From: Solimicrobium silvestre
Lineage (GTDB): Bacteria; Pseudomonadota; Gammaproteobacteria; Burkholderiales; Burkholderiaceae_D
Assembly (NCBI RefSeq): GCF_002976435.1
Contig: NZ_PUGF01000003.1
Location: 186,001 to 250,000 of the forward strand
Direction: 5' to 3'
DNA: 64,000 nucleotides
A program made the translations under genes and the position numbers. Within the stretch, counting starts at the first letter, position 1; each line of letters starts with the position of its first letter. This document shows, in pieces, positions 16,431 through 24,617 of this stretch. The notes under the pieces are model-generated. The model made no database searches. It was not told where the DNA came from and saw only the letters and a list, made by a program, of their open reading frames with translations.

Positions 16431-17926
16431 GCGAATTCCTTAGCGAGAGTCATGTTGAGTTCCTTGGCGAGAGTCATATTGAGTTGTTTAAAATCGATCT
16501 TGCCGCTCTCGGTCCGCGGCAAAGCCGGCACGATGCGGATATCAGAGTGCTTGCCGCCCAACGTGCGCGACACCACCCGGCGCAATTGCGCGCCCAAATC
16601 GCTGACAGGCTGCTCAGCTTCGACAAACAAATACAGTTCGTCGACCTTGCCGCGTGCATAGCCGACCCCGGTCACGGTCTGGTATGTCAGCAAGTCATCC
16701 GCCAGGGCTCGCAGTGACACGAACTGGCCGTTGACCTTAATGGTGTGGGCAGCACGACCAGCCCACAGGTAAGCGCCGTTGGCGGCGCGGCGGAACAGGT
16801 CGCCGCTGGCGATCCATTCCGGCGGCGGCGTGATGCTGCCGTCGTCATTCAAATAGCCCAGCATGGCGTAAGGCGTGCGGTAGGAAAGCACTCCGCAGCC
16901 GTCGGCGTCGTCGCTGGGGGCAATGCGCAGTTCCAACGCATCGAAGGCAGGGAAGCCCGGGGCGATGGTTCCGCAGTAAGTCACGCTGTCGAGGTCGTCG
17001 ATCTGCGACAGATTAATGGCGAACATGCGTGGGCCAGATTCAGTCTGACCAAAGTTATTCCACAACGCCGTTGCATGCGGCAACAAAGTGCGTGCCTGTT
17101 GCTGGGTCAGGCGGTCAGAAGCGTTAAGCAGTAGCAAGCGTTGCGGTGCGTAGCCCAGCTGTTGCCAGCGTGTGCTCAAGCCGTCGGCCCAATCACCGAT
17201 CACCGGCAGCACCGTAATGCCGTGCTCCGCTACCTTAGTCGCCAGCAAACCGGGATGCAGAAAGTCGCAGTATTCAATATGGCCGCCCGTCAACAAGGTG
17301 CACAGCGATGTCGAAAGGCCGTACATGAAGTGCACGGGGAAGGTGCACAAAGTACGGTCGCTGGCTTGCAGACCCAAGTATTCGGCCACCATTGCCGCGT
17401 TACCGATCAAGCGACTTTCGGCGCACAGTACGCGCTTAGGTTTGCCGGTAGTGCCGGAGGTGTTGAACACCAGACGGCATTCCTGCGCCGGCGGCGGTAA
17501 CGCTTCAAACGATTCTTCGATGGCGGCTTCTGGCGACAGGTCGAGCAACAGCGCACCATAACTGGCAGCGGCGTCGGGCAGCTTATGGCCGGACGGCGCC
17601 ACCAGACGAACCACCAGTCCTGGACCAATATCGTCAAGGAAGCGCGGCAAGGTGCGTGGCGACAGCACAGCAGCCAGCAAACCCAGACGCGAAGCGATGC
17701 AATAACACAGCAGTGTTTCTAACGGTGTGAAGGCACAGAACACAGTCAGTTGTTGACCAGCGACAGTGCCGGTAGCCAAGCGCAGTGCGTCCTGCGCTGC
17801 CTGCTGGACGTTCTGCAGCCGCTGCGCTGCCTGTTCCACAAGTCGGCGCGCGCTTGGCGCATCCAGCTTGACGCCGCGATAAATCGCGGTCCAAGTCGCG
17901 TTGTTAAGCAAATCGATGAATCGCAT
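16427..17926 (-). CDS. AMP-dependent acyl ligase (adenylation enzyme)
   Basis: This is an adenylate-forming enzyme of about 499 residues. It shows the P-loop FNTSGTTGKPKRV, the NNFGQTESG block, ASGDLFRR, the hinge GRAAHTIKVNGQFVSL and the C-terminal catalytic-lysine motif PRTESGKIDF. It is shorter than typical acyl-CoA synthetases at the N-terminus. I chose the second ATG (17926) because AAAGGG sits correctly before it; an ATG at 17941 is also possible. The last residues repeat LNMTLAKE because of a 24-bp tandem duplication at the 3' end. It likely activates an aryl or acyl acid for the ACP. Confidence 0.85.
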   Translation of the reverse strand: MRFIDLLNNATWTAIYRGVKLDAPSARRLVEQAAQRLQNVQQAAQDALRLATGTVAGQQLTVFCAFTPLETLLCYCIASRLGLLAAVLSPRTLPRFLDDIGPGLVVRLVAPSGHKLPDAAASYGALLLDLSPEAAIEESFEALPPPAQECRLVFNTSGTTGKPKRVLCAESRLIGNAAMVAEYLGLQASDRTLCTFPVHFMYGLSTSLCTLLTGGHIEYCDFLHPGLLATKVAEHGITVLPVIGDWADGLSTRWQQLGYAPQRLLLLNASDRLTQQQARTLLPHATALWNNFGQTESGPRMFAINLSQIDDLDSVTYCGTIAPGFPAFDALELRIAPSDDADGCGVLSYRTPYAMLGYLNDDGSITPPPEWIASGDLFRRAANGAYLWAGRAAHTIKVNGQFVSLRALADDLLTYQTVTGVGYARGKVDELYLFVEAEQPVSDLGAQLRRVVSRTLGGKHSDIRIVPALPRTESGKIDFKQLNMTLAKELNMTLAKEFA

Positions 17927-17942
17927 GGCGCGCCCTTTCATT

Positions 17943-19238
17943 TCAGTTCACCAGACGTGGGTTTTGCAGCACCATCGACGAGGCCAGGCCGCCCATGCCG
18001 AACGAGTTCTTCAGCACGTTGCGTACCGGACCGTCGCGGCGTTTGCGCAGCAATGGCAAGATGGCTTCTTCGTCACTCTCACCGAGGTTACGGATAGCTG
18101 GCAAGAAGTCGTCGCGGAAGGAGCCGATCACGCCCAGCACTTCCATCGCTCCGGCGCTGGCAATCAAGTGACCATGCTGCGATTTGGTGGCGGCCACGGC
18201 GGGAATCTTGAAGCCTTCAAACACTTCAGCGATGGCGCGGCTTTCGTGGTGATCATTCAGCTTGGTCGAAGTGCCGTGTGTATTGATTGCAGAGAATTCG
18301 TCCAGCGGAATGCCAGCATCGGCCAGCGCACGCTGCATGCACAAACGCATTTCAGTGTTTTGGGTGTGCGGCGCAACGATGTGTTCGGCAGACAAGCTGG
18401 CGCCGTAACCTTTCAAGCGAGCATAGATCTGGCCGCCACGGGCGCGCACTGCGTCTTCGCGTTCGATCACGAACAACACCGAGCCTTCAGCTGGCATGAA
18501 GCCGGAACGGCGGCGGTCGAATGGACGCGAACGTTCGGTGCCTTCCAGCGCCGCGTCGGTGCAAACAGCGCCGATCGCTTCCAAGCGGGCGATATTCATC
18601 GGCGTCACTTTGGCCGAGACGCCGCCGACGATGGCAGCGTCAATGCGGCCCTCGCGGATTGCGTTGAACGCCATGCCCAGCGCCTGCAACGACGCCGAAC
18701 ACAAGCCGACGTGGGTGCGGGTGTAGCCAGAGAACGGTATCGCTTTATGAATGGTGCGCAACACGGCGGTGGTGTCAATATCAAGCAGCTCGGAGATGCG
18801 GAACGACTGCACCGCTTTGTTAATCATTTCGCGGCGGTTGTTGATGTTGTCGCGGCCGGTGCGTTGCACAATGTCGATGCAGCGCTGCGGGTTGATGGCC
18901 GGCTCGTCGACGCCGAGCACACAACCGACGCGGTCGGCGGCATAAACGTCGAGCGGATTAAATTCCGCCAGCAAGCTTTGAATAGCGCGCTCGGCATACA
19001 GCACTTCGCCAGGGCGGGGGCTGTAACGGTTTTCGCGGTCGGGCCAGTGCATCAAATCATTGGCGATCGGCGGCAGGCCGGCCCATTTTGTGTCGAAGGT
19101 ATCAGTGCTAAATTTTTCGATTTTGCGGATACCGCTGCGGCCTTCATAGAAGGCGCTGGTCACTTCGTCCAGCGTATCGCCCAGCGGGGTCACCGCGCCG
19201 ATCGCACTGATGCAGATGGGGGAGTTATCGTAAGCCAT
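17943..19238 (-). CDS. FabF-like beta-ketoacyl-ACP synthase (catalytic KS)
   Basis: This 431-residue ketosynthase of the FabF/KS-alpha type has the full catalytic triad: Cys180 in HVGLCSASLQAL, His321 in NTHGTSTKLND and His357 in KSQHGHLIASAGA. It elongates acyl-ACP with malonyl-ACP. I start it at the ATG at 19238, which begins with the KS-typical strand SPICISAIGAVTPLGD. A longer frame to 19322 adds 28 Arg-rich residues with no domain. It follows a catalytically dead KS homologue by 136 bases, so the two probably form a KS/chain-length-factor heterodimer as in type II polyketide and aryl-polyene systems. Confidence 0.9.
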   Translation of the reverse strand: MAYDNSPICISAIGAVTPLGDTLDEVTSAFYEGRSGIRKIEKFSTDTFDTKWAGLPPIANDLMHWPDRENRYSPRPGEVLYAERAIQSLLAEFNPLDVYAADRVGCVLGVDEPAINPQRCIDIVQRTGRDNINNRREMINKAVQSFRISELLDIDTTAVLRTIHKAIPFSGYTRTHVGLCSASLQALGMAFNAIREGRIDAAIVGGVSAKVTPMNIARLEAIGAVCTDAALEGTERSRPFDRRRSGFMPAEGSVLFVIEREDAVRARGGQIYARLKGYGASLSAEHIVAPHTQNTEMRLCMQRALADAGIPLDEFSAINTHGTSTKLNDHHESRAIAEVFEGFKIPAVAATKSQHGHLIASAGAMEVLGVIGSFRDDFLPAIRNLGESDEEAILPLLRKRRDGPVRNVLKNSFGMGGLASSMVLQNPRLVN

Positions 19239-19374
19239 AGTATGTAGTTCTCGTTTTAGGGTTGAATACATTTGCGCAGGCATGCAGGTCTCCCTCGGAC
19301 GACCCCAAAGCCGTCCATGCACTAATGCGGGAGCTGCGCGCCGGCGGCGCGTGTTTATGCTTGTCTATGCTTGT

Positions 19375-20469
19375 CTATTGCAATACCGGTTTGCCCAGTT
19401 TGCGCACCAGCAAATAGCCGATGCCGAAACCGAAGCCCGCCCCGCACAGCAACACCGTGGCACCGACCGGAATACTGTCGTCAGCAAGGGTGGCCGCCAG
19501 ATCGAGCAGGTTGTTAGCCTTGCCCGTATAACCGAAATAGCGCTTGTAATTACGAGTCGGTATTGGGCCGAACACCTCGTTGCGCGCAGCCGTTTCCGTC
19601 TCTTCCAACTGGCGCGAGCCGTTGGCGTAAGTGACGATAAGATCCGGCAAACCGTGGCGTTCGCGGGCGGTGGTGAATAAGGTTTTCCAGGTCTGCACCG
19701 TGACAAAAGGTTCAGGCGCAAACAAGGTCTGCACCGCCAGCACTTCCGCGATCGGCGCTGGGCCGTCTTGCGCGTCGGCGCTGTCAACTATCAGCGCGGC
19801 AGCGCCGTAGGAAGGATCGACCTGCTGCTGACCGCCGGCTTCATCCAACAAGCCCAGCTTGCCAAACACCACCAACGAATCGAAGCTGCGCATATTGCCC
19901 GAAGCGACCACCACTGCACGTTCGCTGATGCCAGCACGCAACGTATGCACCGCATCTTCCAACGCGCACAGGCCGGACAGCGACATGCTCTGGTTCGGAT
20001 AACCACCGCCCTGAGCACCGAAGCGCTTGGAAACGTGGTAGGTCGAATTGGTCGACAGCATGCGCATCATATTGATCGGATTAGTCAACGATTTCAGCTC
20101 ACCCAAGCGGTCGATGGCTTCGTCGCCGGCACGGTCGATCAGGCTGCTGATGGCGTTAAAGGTTAGTTCGTTACCGTCGGTACCGGTGAACACGGCGACA
20201 TTGTTCATCTCGCCCATCCATTCGGTGCCGGTGTGGCGCAGCGCGTCTGCGATGGCGTTCAACACACCAGTCGAGATTTCGTTCAAGATCGAGCGGTCTT
20301 CGCGGCCGATTACGGCCAAGCCGTCGGCGTTGAGCCGGATCGCCGGCGTGCTGTAACGATCGGCCGAGGCTGGTGTTACAGCGCCGCTGCCGAGATTAGC
20401 GGTCAGTTGCTCCGTATCCTGGCAGCGCTCGCTATTAATGCCGATGGTGCGGATGTACAGTGATGTCAT
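19375..20469 (-). CDS. Degenerate ketosynthase (chain-length-factor-like)
   Basis: This 364-residue thiolase-fold protein is homologous to KS enzymes but has lost all three catalytic residues. The Cys position in QSMSLSGLCAL is Ser163, the first His is Asn283 (YANGSRQ), and the second His is Tyr314 (YFGYTGKANN). It keeps the ALEDAVHTLRAG helix and the glycine-rich C-terminal strands (CGAGFGFGIGYLL). Loss of catalysis with retention of fold is typical of chain-length factors that pair with an active KS. The ATG follows AGGGGAATATC. A separate priming role is the alternative. Confidence 0.78.
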   Translation of the reverse strand: MTSLYIRTIGINSERCQDTEQLTANLGSGAVTPASADRYSTPAIRLNADGLAVIGREDRSILNEISTGVLNAIADALRHTGTEWMGEMNNVAVFTGTDGNELTFNAISSLIDRAGDEAIDRLGELKSLTNPINMMRMLSTNSTYHVSKRFGAQGGGYPNQSMSLSGLCALEDAVHTLRAGISERAVVVASGNMRSFDSLVVFGKLGLLDEAGGQQQVDPSYGAAALIVDSADAQDGPAPIAEVLAVQTLFAPEPFVTVQTWKTLFTTARERHGLPDLIVTYANGSRQLEETETAARNEVFGPIPTRNYKRYFGYTGKANNLLDLAATLADDSIPVGATVLLCGAGFGFGIGYLLVRKLGKPVLQ

Positions 20470-20492
20470 GATATTCCCCTGATGGCGGATGA

Positions 20493-20855
20493 TTACAGTG
20501 CGCGCAGGCGGTGTTCAACGTAACCGACCGAGAACAACGCATACAACTCTTCGGTGCCGCCCGAGGCTGGCACGGTGGTGTAGCCATCAAACAAGCGCAC
20601 TAATTCAGCGCGGCCAGCATCAGTCCAGCTACCGCCAGCGTAGAACACTGGGTTGTTCATCATGACGTTGATTGGCCACAATTGGTCTGGATCGAATTCC
20701 TTGTTAGCAGCTGCTTTCAACTCGTAAGCAAAATCGACGAAGTCCAACGACGACATGCCGTATTCCTTAAAGAGTGATTTGCCAGTGTCGATGGCGTTAG
20801 CGTCATCCAAGTACAAGACAGAAGCAGCGATTTGTGAGATTTGGTTAGCGTTCAT
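20493..20855 (-). CDS. Acyl carrier protein (extended)
   Basis: This 120-residue protein has a carrier-protein N-terminal half. The helix-2 motif EYGMSSLDFVDFAYEL places the phosphopantetheine serine at Ser36, with the usual Asp of DSL replaced by Ser35. A C-terminal extension of about 45 residues (from GGSWTDAGRAEL) goes beyond the normal 75-85-residue ACP length. It is encoded between the ketoreductase and the KS pair and should be activated by the cluster's Sfp-type transferase. The ATG follows AAGGAACCACC. Growing acyl chains would be tethered to it. Confidence 0.82.
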   Translation of the reverse strand: MNANQISQIAASVLYLDDANAIDTGKSLFKEYGMSSLDFVDFAYELKAAANKEFDPDQLWPINVMMNNPVFYAGGSWTDAGRAELVRLFDGYTTVPASGGTEELYALFSVGYVEHRLRAL

Positions 20856-20920
20856 GGTGGTTCCTTAGGTTTAGGTTAAAAGGTTAAAAGTAATGAATGG
20901 GTGCAGCAGGGTTAAAAAAG

Positions 20921-21640
20921 TTAGAAAACCAGTTCGCCGTTGCCCAGCACCAAAGTGGTGCCGGTCGACTTGATATGGCCTTTGACGAATAACAGGACAG
21001 TCTCCGCCACCTGGTCCGCCGTCAGAATTTCTCGGGTAGGAATTTCACGAATAATGTCCCGCGCATTGCCACCTGAGAATTTCTGAAACATCGGGGTATC
21101 AACGAAGCCTGGCGAGACACACAGTGTGCGCACTTTGAAACGGGCCATCTCTAACGCCAACGTCGCGGTGAAGCGCTCCAACGCAGCCTTGGCACTACCG
21201 TAGATGGCGTTGCCAGCTTTCGGACGCTTGGAAGCGATAGAGGTGATGTTGACGATCGAACCGGTGCGACGCTCAGTCATCAGCTTGCCGATGTGGCAGG
21301 CGATGGTGACCGGCGCCAGGTAGTTAATGGTGGTGGCCTGCTCCAAACGGGCCCGCACATCGCCCAACGACAAGGAGTCGGCGGCCATGCCAGCGCTGTT
21401 GACCAGCACGTCCGGCGCGTTGGCGCTGTCGACGGTAGCCAAGAAGGCTGAAACCGCGTCCAGCGAGGACAAGTTCAACTGAGTGCAGGTGCAGCTGTCG
21501 CCATACTGGAGGCGAATCGCTTCCGCACTGTCGGCGTTGCTGTTGTAGGTAAAGTGGACGGAGTAACCAGCTTCGATCAGACCCTTGATGATGGCCTGAC
21601 CGATTCCTGCGGTTCCGCCGATGACTATGGCTTTTGGCAT
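20921..21640 (-). CDS. FabG-like 3-oxoacyl-ACP reductase (SDR)
   Basis: This 239-residue classical short-chain dehydrogenase has the cofactor loop GGTAGIG at 8-14, NSAG at 81-84, and the catalytic Ser134, Tyr147 and Lys151 (YGSAKAALERF). SPGFVDTPMF follows after the active site. It should reduce the beta-keto group made by the ketosynthase pair. It is the first gene of the biosynthetic operon, starting 100 bases downstream of a CT-N12-AG box, with AAGGAAG before the ATG. Confidence 0.9.
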   Translation of the reverse strand: MPKAIVIGGTAGIGQAIIKGLIEAGYSVHFTYNSNADSAEAIRLQYGDSCTCTQLNLSSLDAVSAFLATVDSANAPDVLVNSAGMAADSLSLGDVRARLEQATTINYLAPVTIACHIGKLMTERRTGSIVNITSIASKRPKAGNAIYGSAKAALERFTATLALEMARFKVRTLCVSPGFVDTPMFQKFSGGNARDIIREIPTREILTADQVAETVLLFVKGHIKSTGTTLVLGNGELVF

Positions 21641-21739
21641 TTTCTTGCTTCCTTCAATCGTTAAGATTTGAGTGTTTCCGGTTTGCGCACTAGCGCTATA
21701 CCGTTGGAAGCATTAAACCAAAATCACGTTTCTTACATA

Positions 21740-21758
21740 ACTAGTAAAGCTGATAGGT
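21740..21758 (-). promoter_or_regulatory. lux/las-type box before the biosynthetic operon
   Basis: ACTAGTAAAGCTGATAGGT contains CT-N12-AG and matches the 10260 box at 16 of 19 positions. It lies 100 bases upstream of the ketoreductase start. The rest of the gap 21641-22025 shows no gene. Confidence 0.65.
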
Positions 21759-22025
21759 GGGGGGATAAGTCACAGTCCGGCAACCGCACCGAAACCATGG
21801 CTTACGTGCATTGCGCAGGTAGTGTTTGATGTTGCCGGAACGCATAGTTGAGCTGGGAGCCACATCACGTTCCACGAGTGAAAATTTGGGTCAGGGGCTC
21901 TTTTTCGCTGTTGCCTAACATTCAAATTAGCGGCTGCAAGCTTGTGACCGAGTTTGTTTTTTGATTGTCAAAATTGTCGACAATAATATTCGTAACGAGC
22001 GTGTCTAAATCAATGTCAAAAATGC

Positions 22026-22054
22026 TTGACGCTATACACCGCATTAACTGATAC
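22026..22054 (+). promoter_or_regulatory. Sigma70-type promoter before the C4-like RNA
   Basis: TTGACG at 22026-22031 and TGATAC at 22049-22054 are separated by exactly 17 bases. The start point would fall near 22061, about 60 bases before the first hairpin of the C4-like element. Confidence 0.5.
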
Positions 22055-22118
22055 TTAAGGCTTCCCAGAGAAAAATGGGAACAGGTTTGACAGCCTGCTC
22101 TACTTTACTACCCGCATG

Positions 22119-22265
22119 AACGGCGTGAGCCGTTTTTTTACGTGCGTGTACTGTCGCGTCTCTTCATTGGGCGGCGATAGTAGGAGCCTTCGGGCTGCTG
22201 GTTTTGGTAGTAAGTGCCAGTCTGTCAACCTGTTATTTGCCGCCCACCCGTTTAATAGCGGGTGG
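22119..22265 (+). ncRNA. C4-antisense-like structured RNA element
   Basis: A hairpin AACGGC-GTGA-GCCGTT with seven T's (22119-22139) is followed by a closed multibranch structure. GGGCGGC (22169-22175) pairs with GCCGCCC (22239-22245). Inside lie the perfect AGCC-UUCG-GGCU hairpin and a CTGG/CCAG stem. A downstream hairpin CCACCCG/CGGGTGG (22244-22265) overlaps its last bases. This arrangement in front of a small ORF resembles the phage C4 antisense RNA family as I remember it. The pairings are seen in the sequence; the family name is an inference. Confidence 0.5.
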
Positions 22266-22294
22266 CGTTCAAACCGAACTGGAAGGACCGCACC

Positions 22295-22600
22295 ATGACC
22301 AGCACCGATCAGATACACACGCAACAACGCCCCCCACTAATTACCCACCTCGCCGTCGACACAATTGACGCCTATACCCAGGCTCGTGACATCGTCAGCG
22401 ATCTTTCGGCCATTTTTGAAGTACTTGATCATCTTGCTCTGGAAGGTCTTTGCACTGACCGAATTTCACGCATATTGTTCCAGGCAGGAATTTGTCACGC
22501 GACTGAACGGCTCAAATTCATTGATGAAAGAATTACCGACGCTTATAAAACACTGGATGAACTGAAAGCGGACAGCGGTAACAATTTCAATACCAAATAG
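22295..22600 (+). CDS. Small hypothetical protein downstream of the C4-like RNA
   Basis: This is a 101-residue protein whose ATG at 22295 follows GGAAGGACC. It has a predicted all-helical middle (DIVSDLSAIFEVLDHLALEGL, then RISRILFQAGICHATERLKFIDERI). Proteins encoded after such structured RNAs in Pseudomonas and phages (the DUF3077/DUF6124 group) are similar in size and helical layout, but I cannot claim homology. A regulatory role linked to the RNA is the natural guess. Confidence 0.55.
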   Translation: MTSTDQIHTQQRPPLITHLAVDTIDAYTQARDIVSDLSAIFEVLDHLALEGLCTDRISRILFQAGICHATERLKFIDERITDAYKTLDELKADSGNNFNTK

Positions 22601-23281
22601 TGATGCCGATTCAAGCTTAGATTCACTTAGGTATTGGTTTCCAAAAATGCGCTGTGCCTTGAGCTTGCAGTTGCTTTTACGTGAACTTTGCTTTTTATTT
22701 TGGCGTAGCTAACTGGATGGATTGATGCATCAAACAGATTAAATAAATGAATGTTTGAATCGGGTTGATGCATCACCCATTAGCATCCGGTACCTGTGAA
22801 GATTCAGAATGCCACAAACATGGAAAATCTTGGGCGAACAAAAAACCCGCTTAAGCACAAGGTGGATAGGTGGGATAGGTGGACTTTTATAAGCCTTTAT
22901 AAAGCGCACGATATATAGGTTTTTATTCTCATAAAAATTCATATGGACATAAAATATGGCCCATTAATTTTCAAACTTTTTATTGCAATAATTGACACCA
23001 AATTATTGCAATTTTACCTCAACAAAATTACCATTTTTTTGTTTGAAAGGGCATAAAAACAACTGAAATTAATGAGAGCCGTAAAATATCGCGTAGATAT
23101 GTTTACATACTTTCACCATTGGACTAAGTCACACACATTCCGTCCCGTGTCCCTCCAACAGAGAAGGCTCTTGAGGTGGACTGTGAGCGACTCTTTTATT
23201 TGTTTCGCCTAACTGCTTGCTCTTATGATCTGGCGCATCTGCACAGGAACGGACGACTTACTCCACCTCTGTCACGAACGC
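22601..23281. other. AT-rich intergenic stretch with integration-site relic
   Basis: No credible gene lies here; short frames on both strands lack ribosome sites. The stretch contains the tRNA-flank repeat at 22838-22886. From about 22900 it becomes strongly AT-rich, which marks a change in base composition between the GC-rich cluster and the low-GC accessory region. Confidence 0.6.
22838..22886 (-). repeat. Attachment-site-like direct repeat (copy of the tRNA-Met flank)
   Basis: Bases 22838-22862 repeat 49634-49658 perfectly (25 bp: half of the terminator just downstream of tRNA-Met). The following bases, read on the minus strand as GTCCACCTATC, match the acceptor 3' end of that tRNA. The order of the two parts is the same as at 49.7 kb, with about 60 bases missing between them. 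This is what an integration at a tRNA 3' end leaves at its far side. Confidence 0.65.
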
Positions 23282-24277
23282 CTATTTTTTTGAAAAGTTT
23301 CGAATATCCAGTAACCCCTTTCGTGGTCGCGAAAATACATCGCCATCATCTGCAGGTCGTTCTTCGATTTTTATCGGGCCCTTTGCCCAAGGTGTACCAT
23401 CGGAGTCTGGCAAATGGTAGATATAGTGCGGTTGAAAATCGCACTGACCAACCCGAAGGTCAAATACGTCATACCCTAACATTAAACTCCTATAGTCTCC
23501 GTGGTTCCAATCAGCAGGCAAATCATCGCTGCGATAGGATTTGTCCCAAAATTTTGTGGTCGCGAGTTGGGCTCCAAATGCTCCAATTCTACAAACCTGC
23601 AATTGACCACCGTATGGCCTGTCTTTTGAATTGTCCCTGACAAATAGTTCAACTTGCCTAGCAACTAGATCCTCGGCATCACAACTAGCATCTTCATCGC
23701 GCGACACTGACAGTACTTGGTTCTGAATACGCTCATATAGATTATCATCCGTAGGGCCGGATGCTATTGTAAGAGACGTACTAGGGACGTCAATTTCAGT
23801 GAAATACTTCCCGGATACACACTTTAGCGTTATTTGTCTAAGCACTACTTCCTGCTTAGACTGATCATAACCACCTACCAATAACCTCAAGTTAGTTGCT
23901 TGATGCCTATTGTTTGAGTATTCGGTAATGCTTACCTTGAGCGCTTCAGCGACAAATGACACAATTTGCTCTATTGAGGGTAACGTTTCACCAACAAGAT
24001 GTCGCAACACATGTGCAGAAAAATTCAAAACACTCAATGCGACCAACGCTGACGCTCCCGCATAGCCAATTGCAACATCCGTGGTTAACGTTCGACGATC
24101 TGTGGTGACAACCTTAACCTCTTGAACGGCAATTTTCGGAGCAGTATCAATTATTAAATTAGCGCCTGCTTGGTCGCTAATTCTCCCATCGGCGAAGAGC
24201 ATCACATCACACTCTCGTTGAAATACATGGGTATCTAGTATGCTCGATGAAAAAGAAAAACTCGCCAAAATTGTCAT
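23282..24277 (-). CDS. Proteasome/HslV-like Ntn-hydrolase, predicted
   Basis: This 331-residue protein starts at an ATG with GGGGAGAG upstream. It begins Met-Thr-Ile-Leu-Ala, so removal of Met would expose an N-terminal Thr as in HslV. The first 170 residues follow the proteasome-fold pattern: FADGRIS after two strands, a Lys-containing strand, DVAIGYAGASALVALS, a helix, LRLLVGGYD, then TIASGPTDDNLYERI. These match HslV/20S landmarks. The last 90 residues are not recognised. It is divergent from the unknown 533-residue gene at 24.6 kb and sits next to restriction-modification genes. Protease or self-processing amidohydrolase activity is inferred from fold cues only. Confidence 0.5.
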   Translation of the reverse strand: MTILASFSFSSSILDTHVFQRECDVMLFADGRISDQAGANLIIDTAPKIAVQEVKVVTTDRRTLTTDVAIGYAGASALVALSVLNFSAHVLRHLVGETLPSIEQIVSFVAEALKVSITEYSNNRHQATNLRLLVGGYDQSKQEVVLRQITLKCVSGKYFTEIDVPSTSLTIASGPTDDNLYERIQNQVLSVSRDEDASCDAEDLVARQVELFVRDNSKDRPYGGQLQVCRIGAFGAQLATTKFWDKSYRSDDLPADWNHGDYRSLMLGYDVFDLRVGQCDFQPHYIYHLPDSDGTPWAKGPIKIEERPADDGDVFSRPRKGLLDIRNFSKK

Positions 24278-24617
24278 CACTCTCCCCTAAGAATTGATAT
24301 AGCCATTGAACTCTTCAATATTTTTGGATTCTTGCGCAAAACGATCAATGCGTGCTTAGCGCCCGGCAACGCAATTTACTTAAAACGATTTCATTATTCG
24401 TTATTAGCCGTTGTATGAGGTCACGTCACTCAAATTTTTGTCGACCAGAATCTACTACCAATCGCGAAATACTTGCTGCAACCACTAAGGTGTCTAATAT
24501 TCCTACATTTATTAATATGTTGAAATAGAACTATATGTCATTCAACCATTAATGTTACTGTGATAATCTTGCACTTTATTAATTTCACCATACAGTGTTT
24601 ATCCTCTAAGGAATGCA
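24278..24617. promoter_or_regulatory. Divergent promoter region of the unknown gene pair
   Basis: This 340-base AT-rich gap separates two divergently transcribed genes and contains no gene. An extended -10-like TGTGATAAT lies near 24558-24566, before the plus-strand gene. No clear operator dyad is seen. Confidence 0.35.

Noticed and set aside
17901-19247. Long plus-strand open frames opposite the biosynthetic genes (also 11839-13041, 15159-16007 and 6197-7183)
   Set aside because: They are antisense shadows of GC-rich genes: His/Gln/Arg-rich composition, no domain, no ribosome site, while the minus-strand frames carry clear catalytic motifs.
22739-22942. 67-residue minus-strand frame
   Set aside because: It runs through the tRNA-flank repeat and AT-rich non-coding sequence and has no ribosome site.
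23176-23640. Plus-strand 154-residue frame over the Ntn-hydrolase-like gene
   Set aside because: It overlaps the C-terminal coding part of a better supported minus-strand gene and shows no family features.
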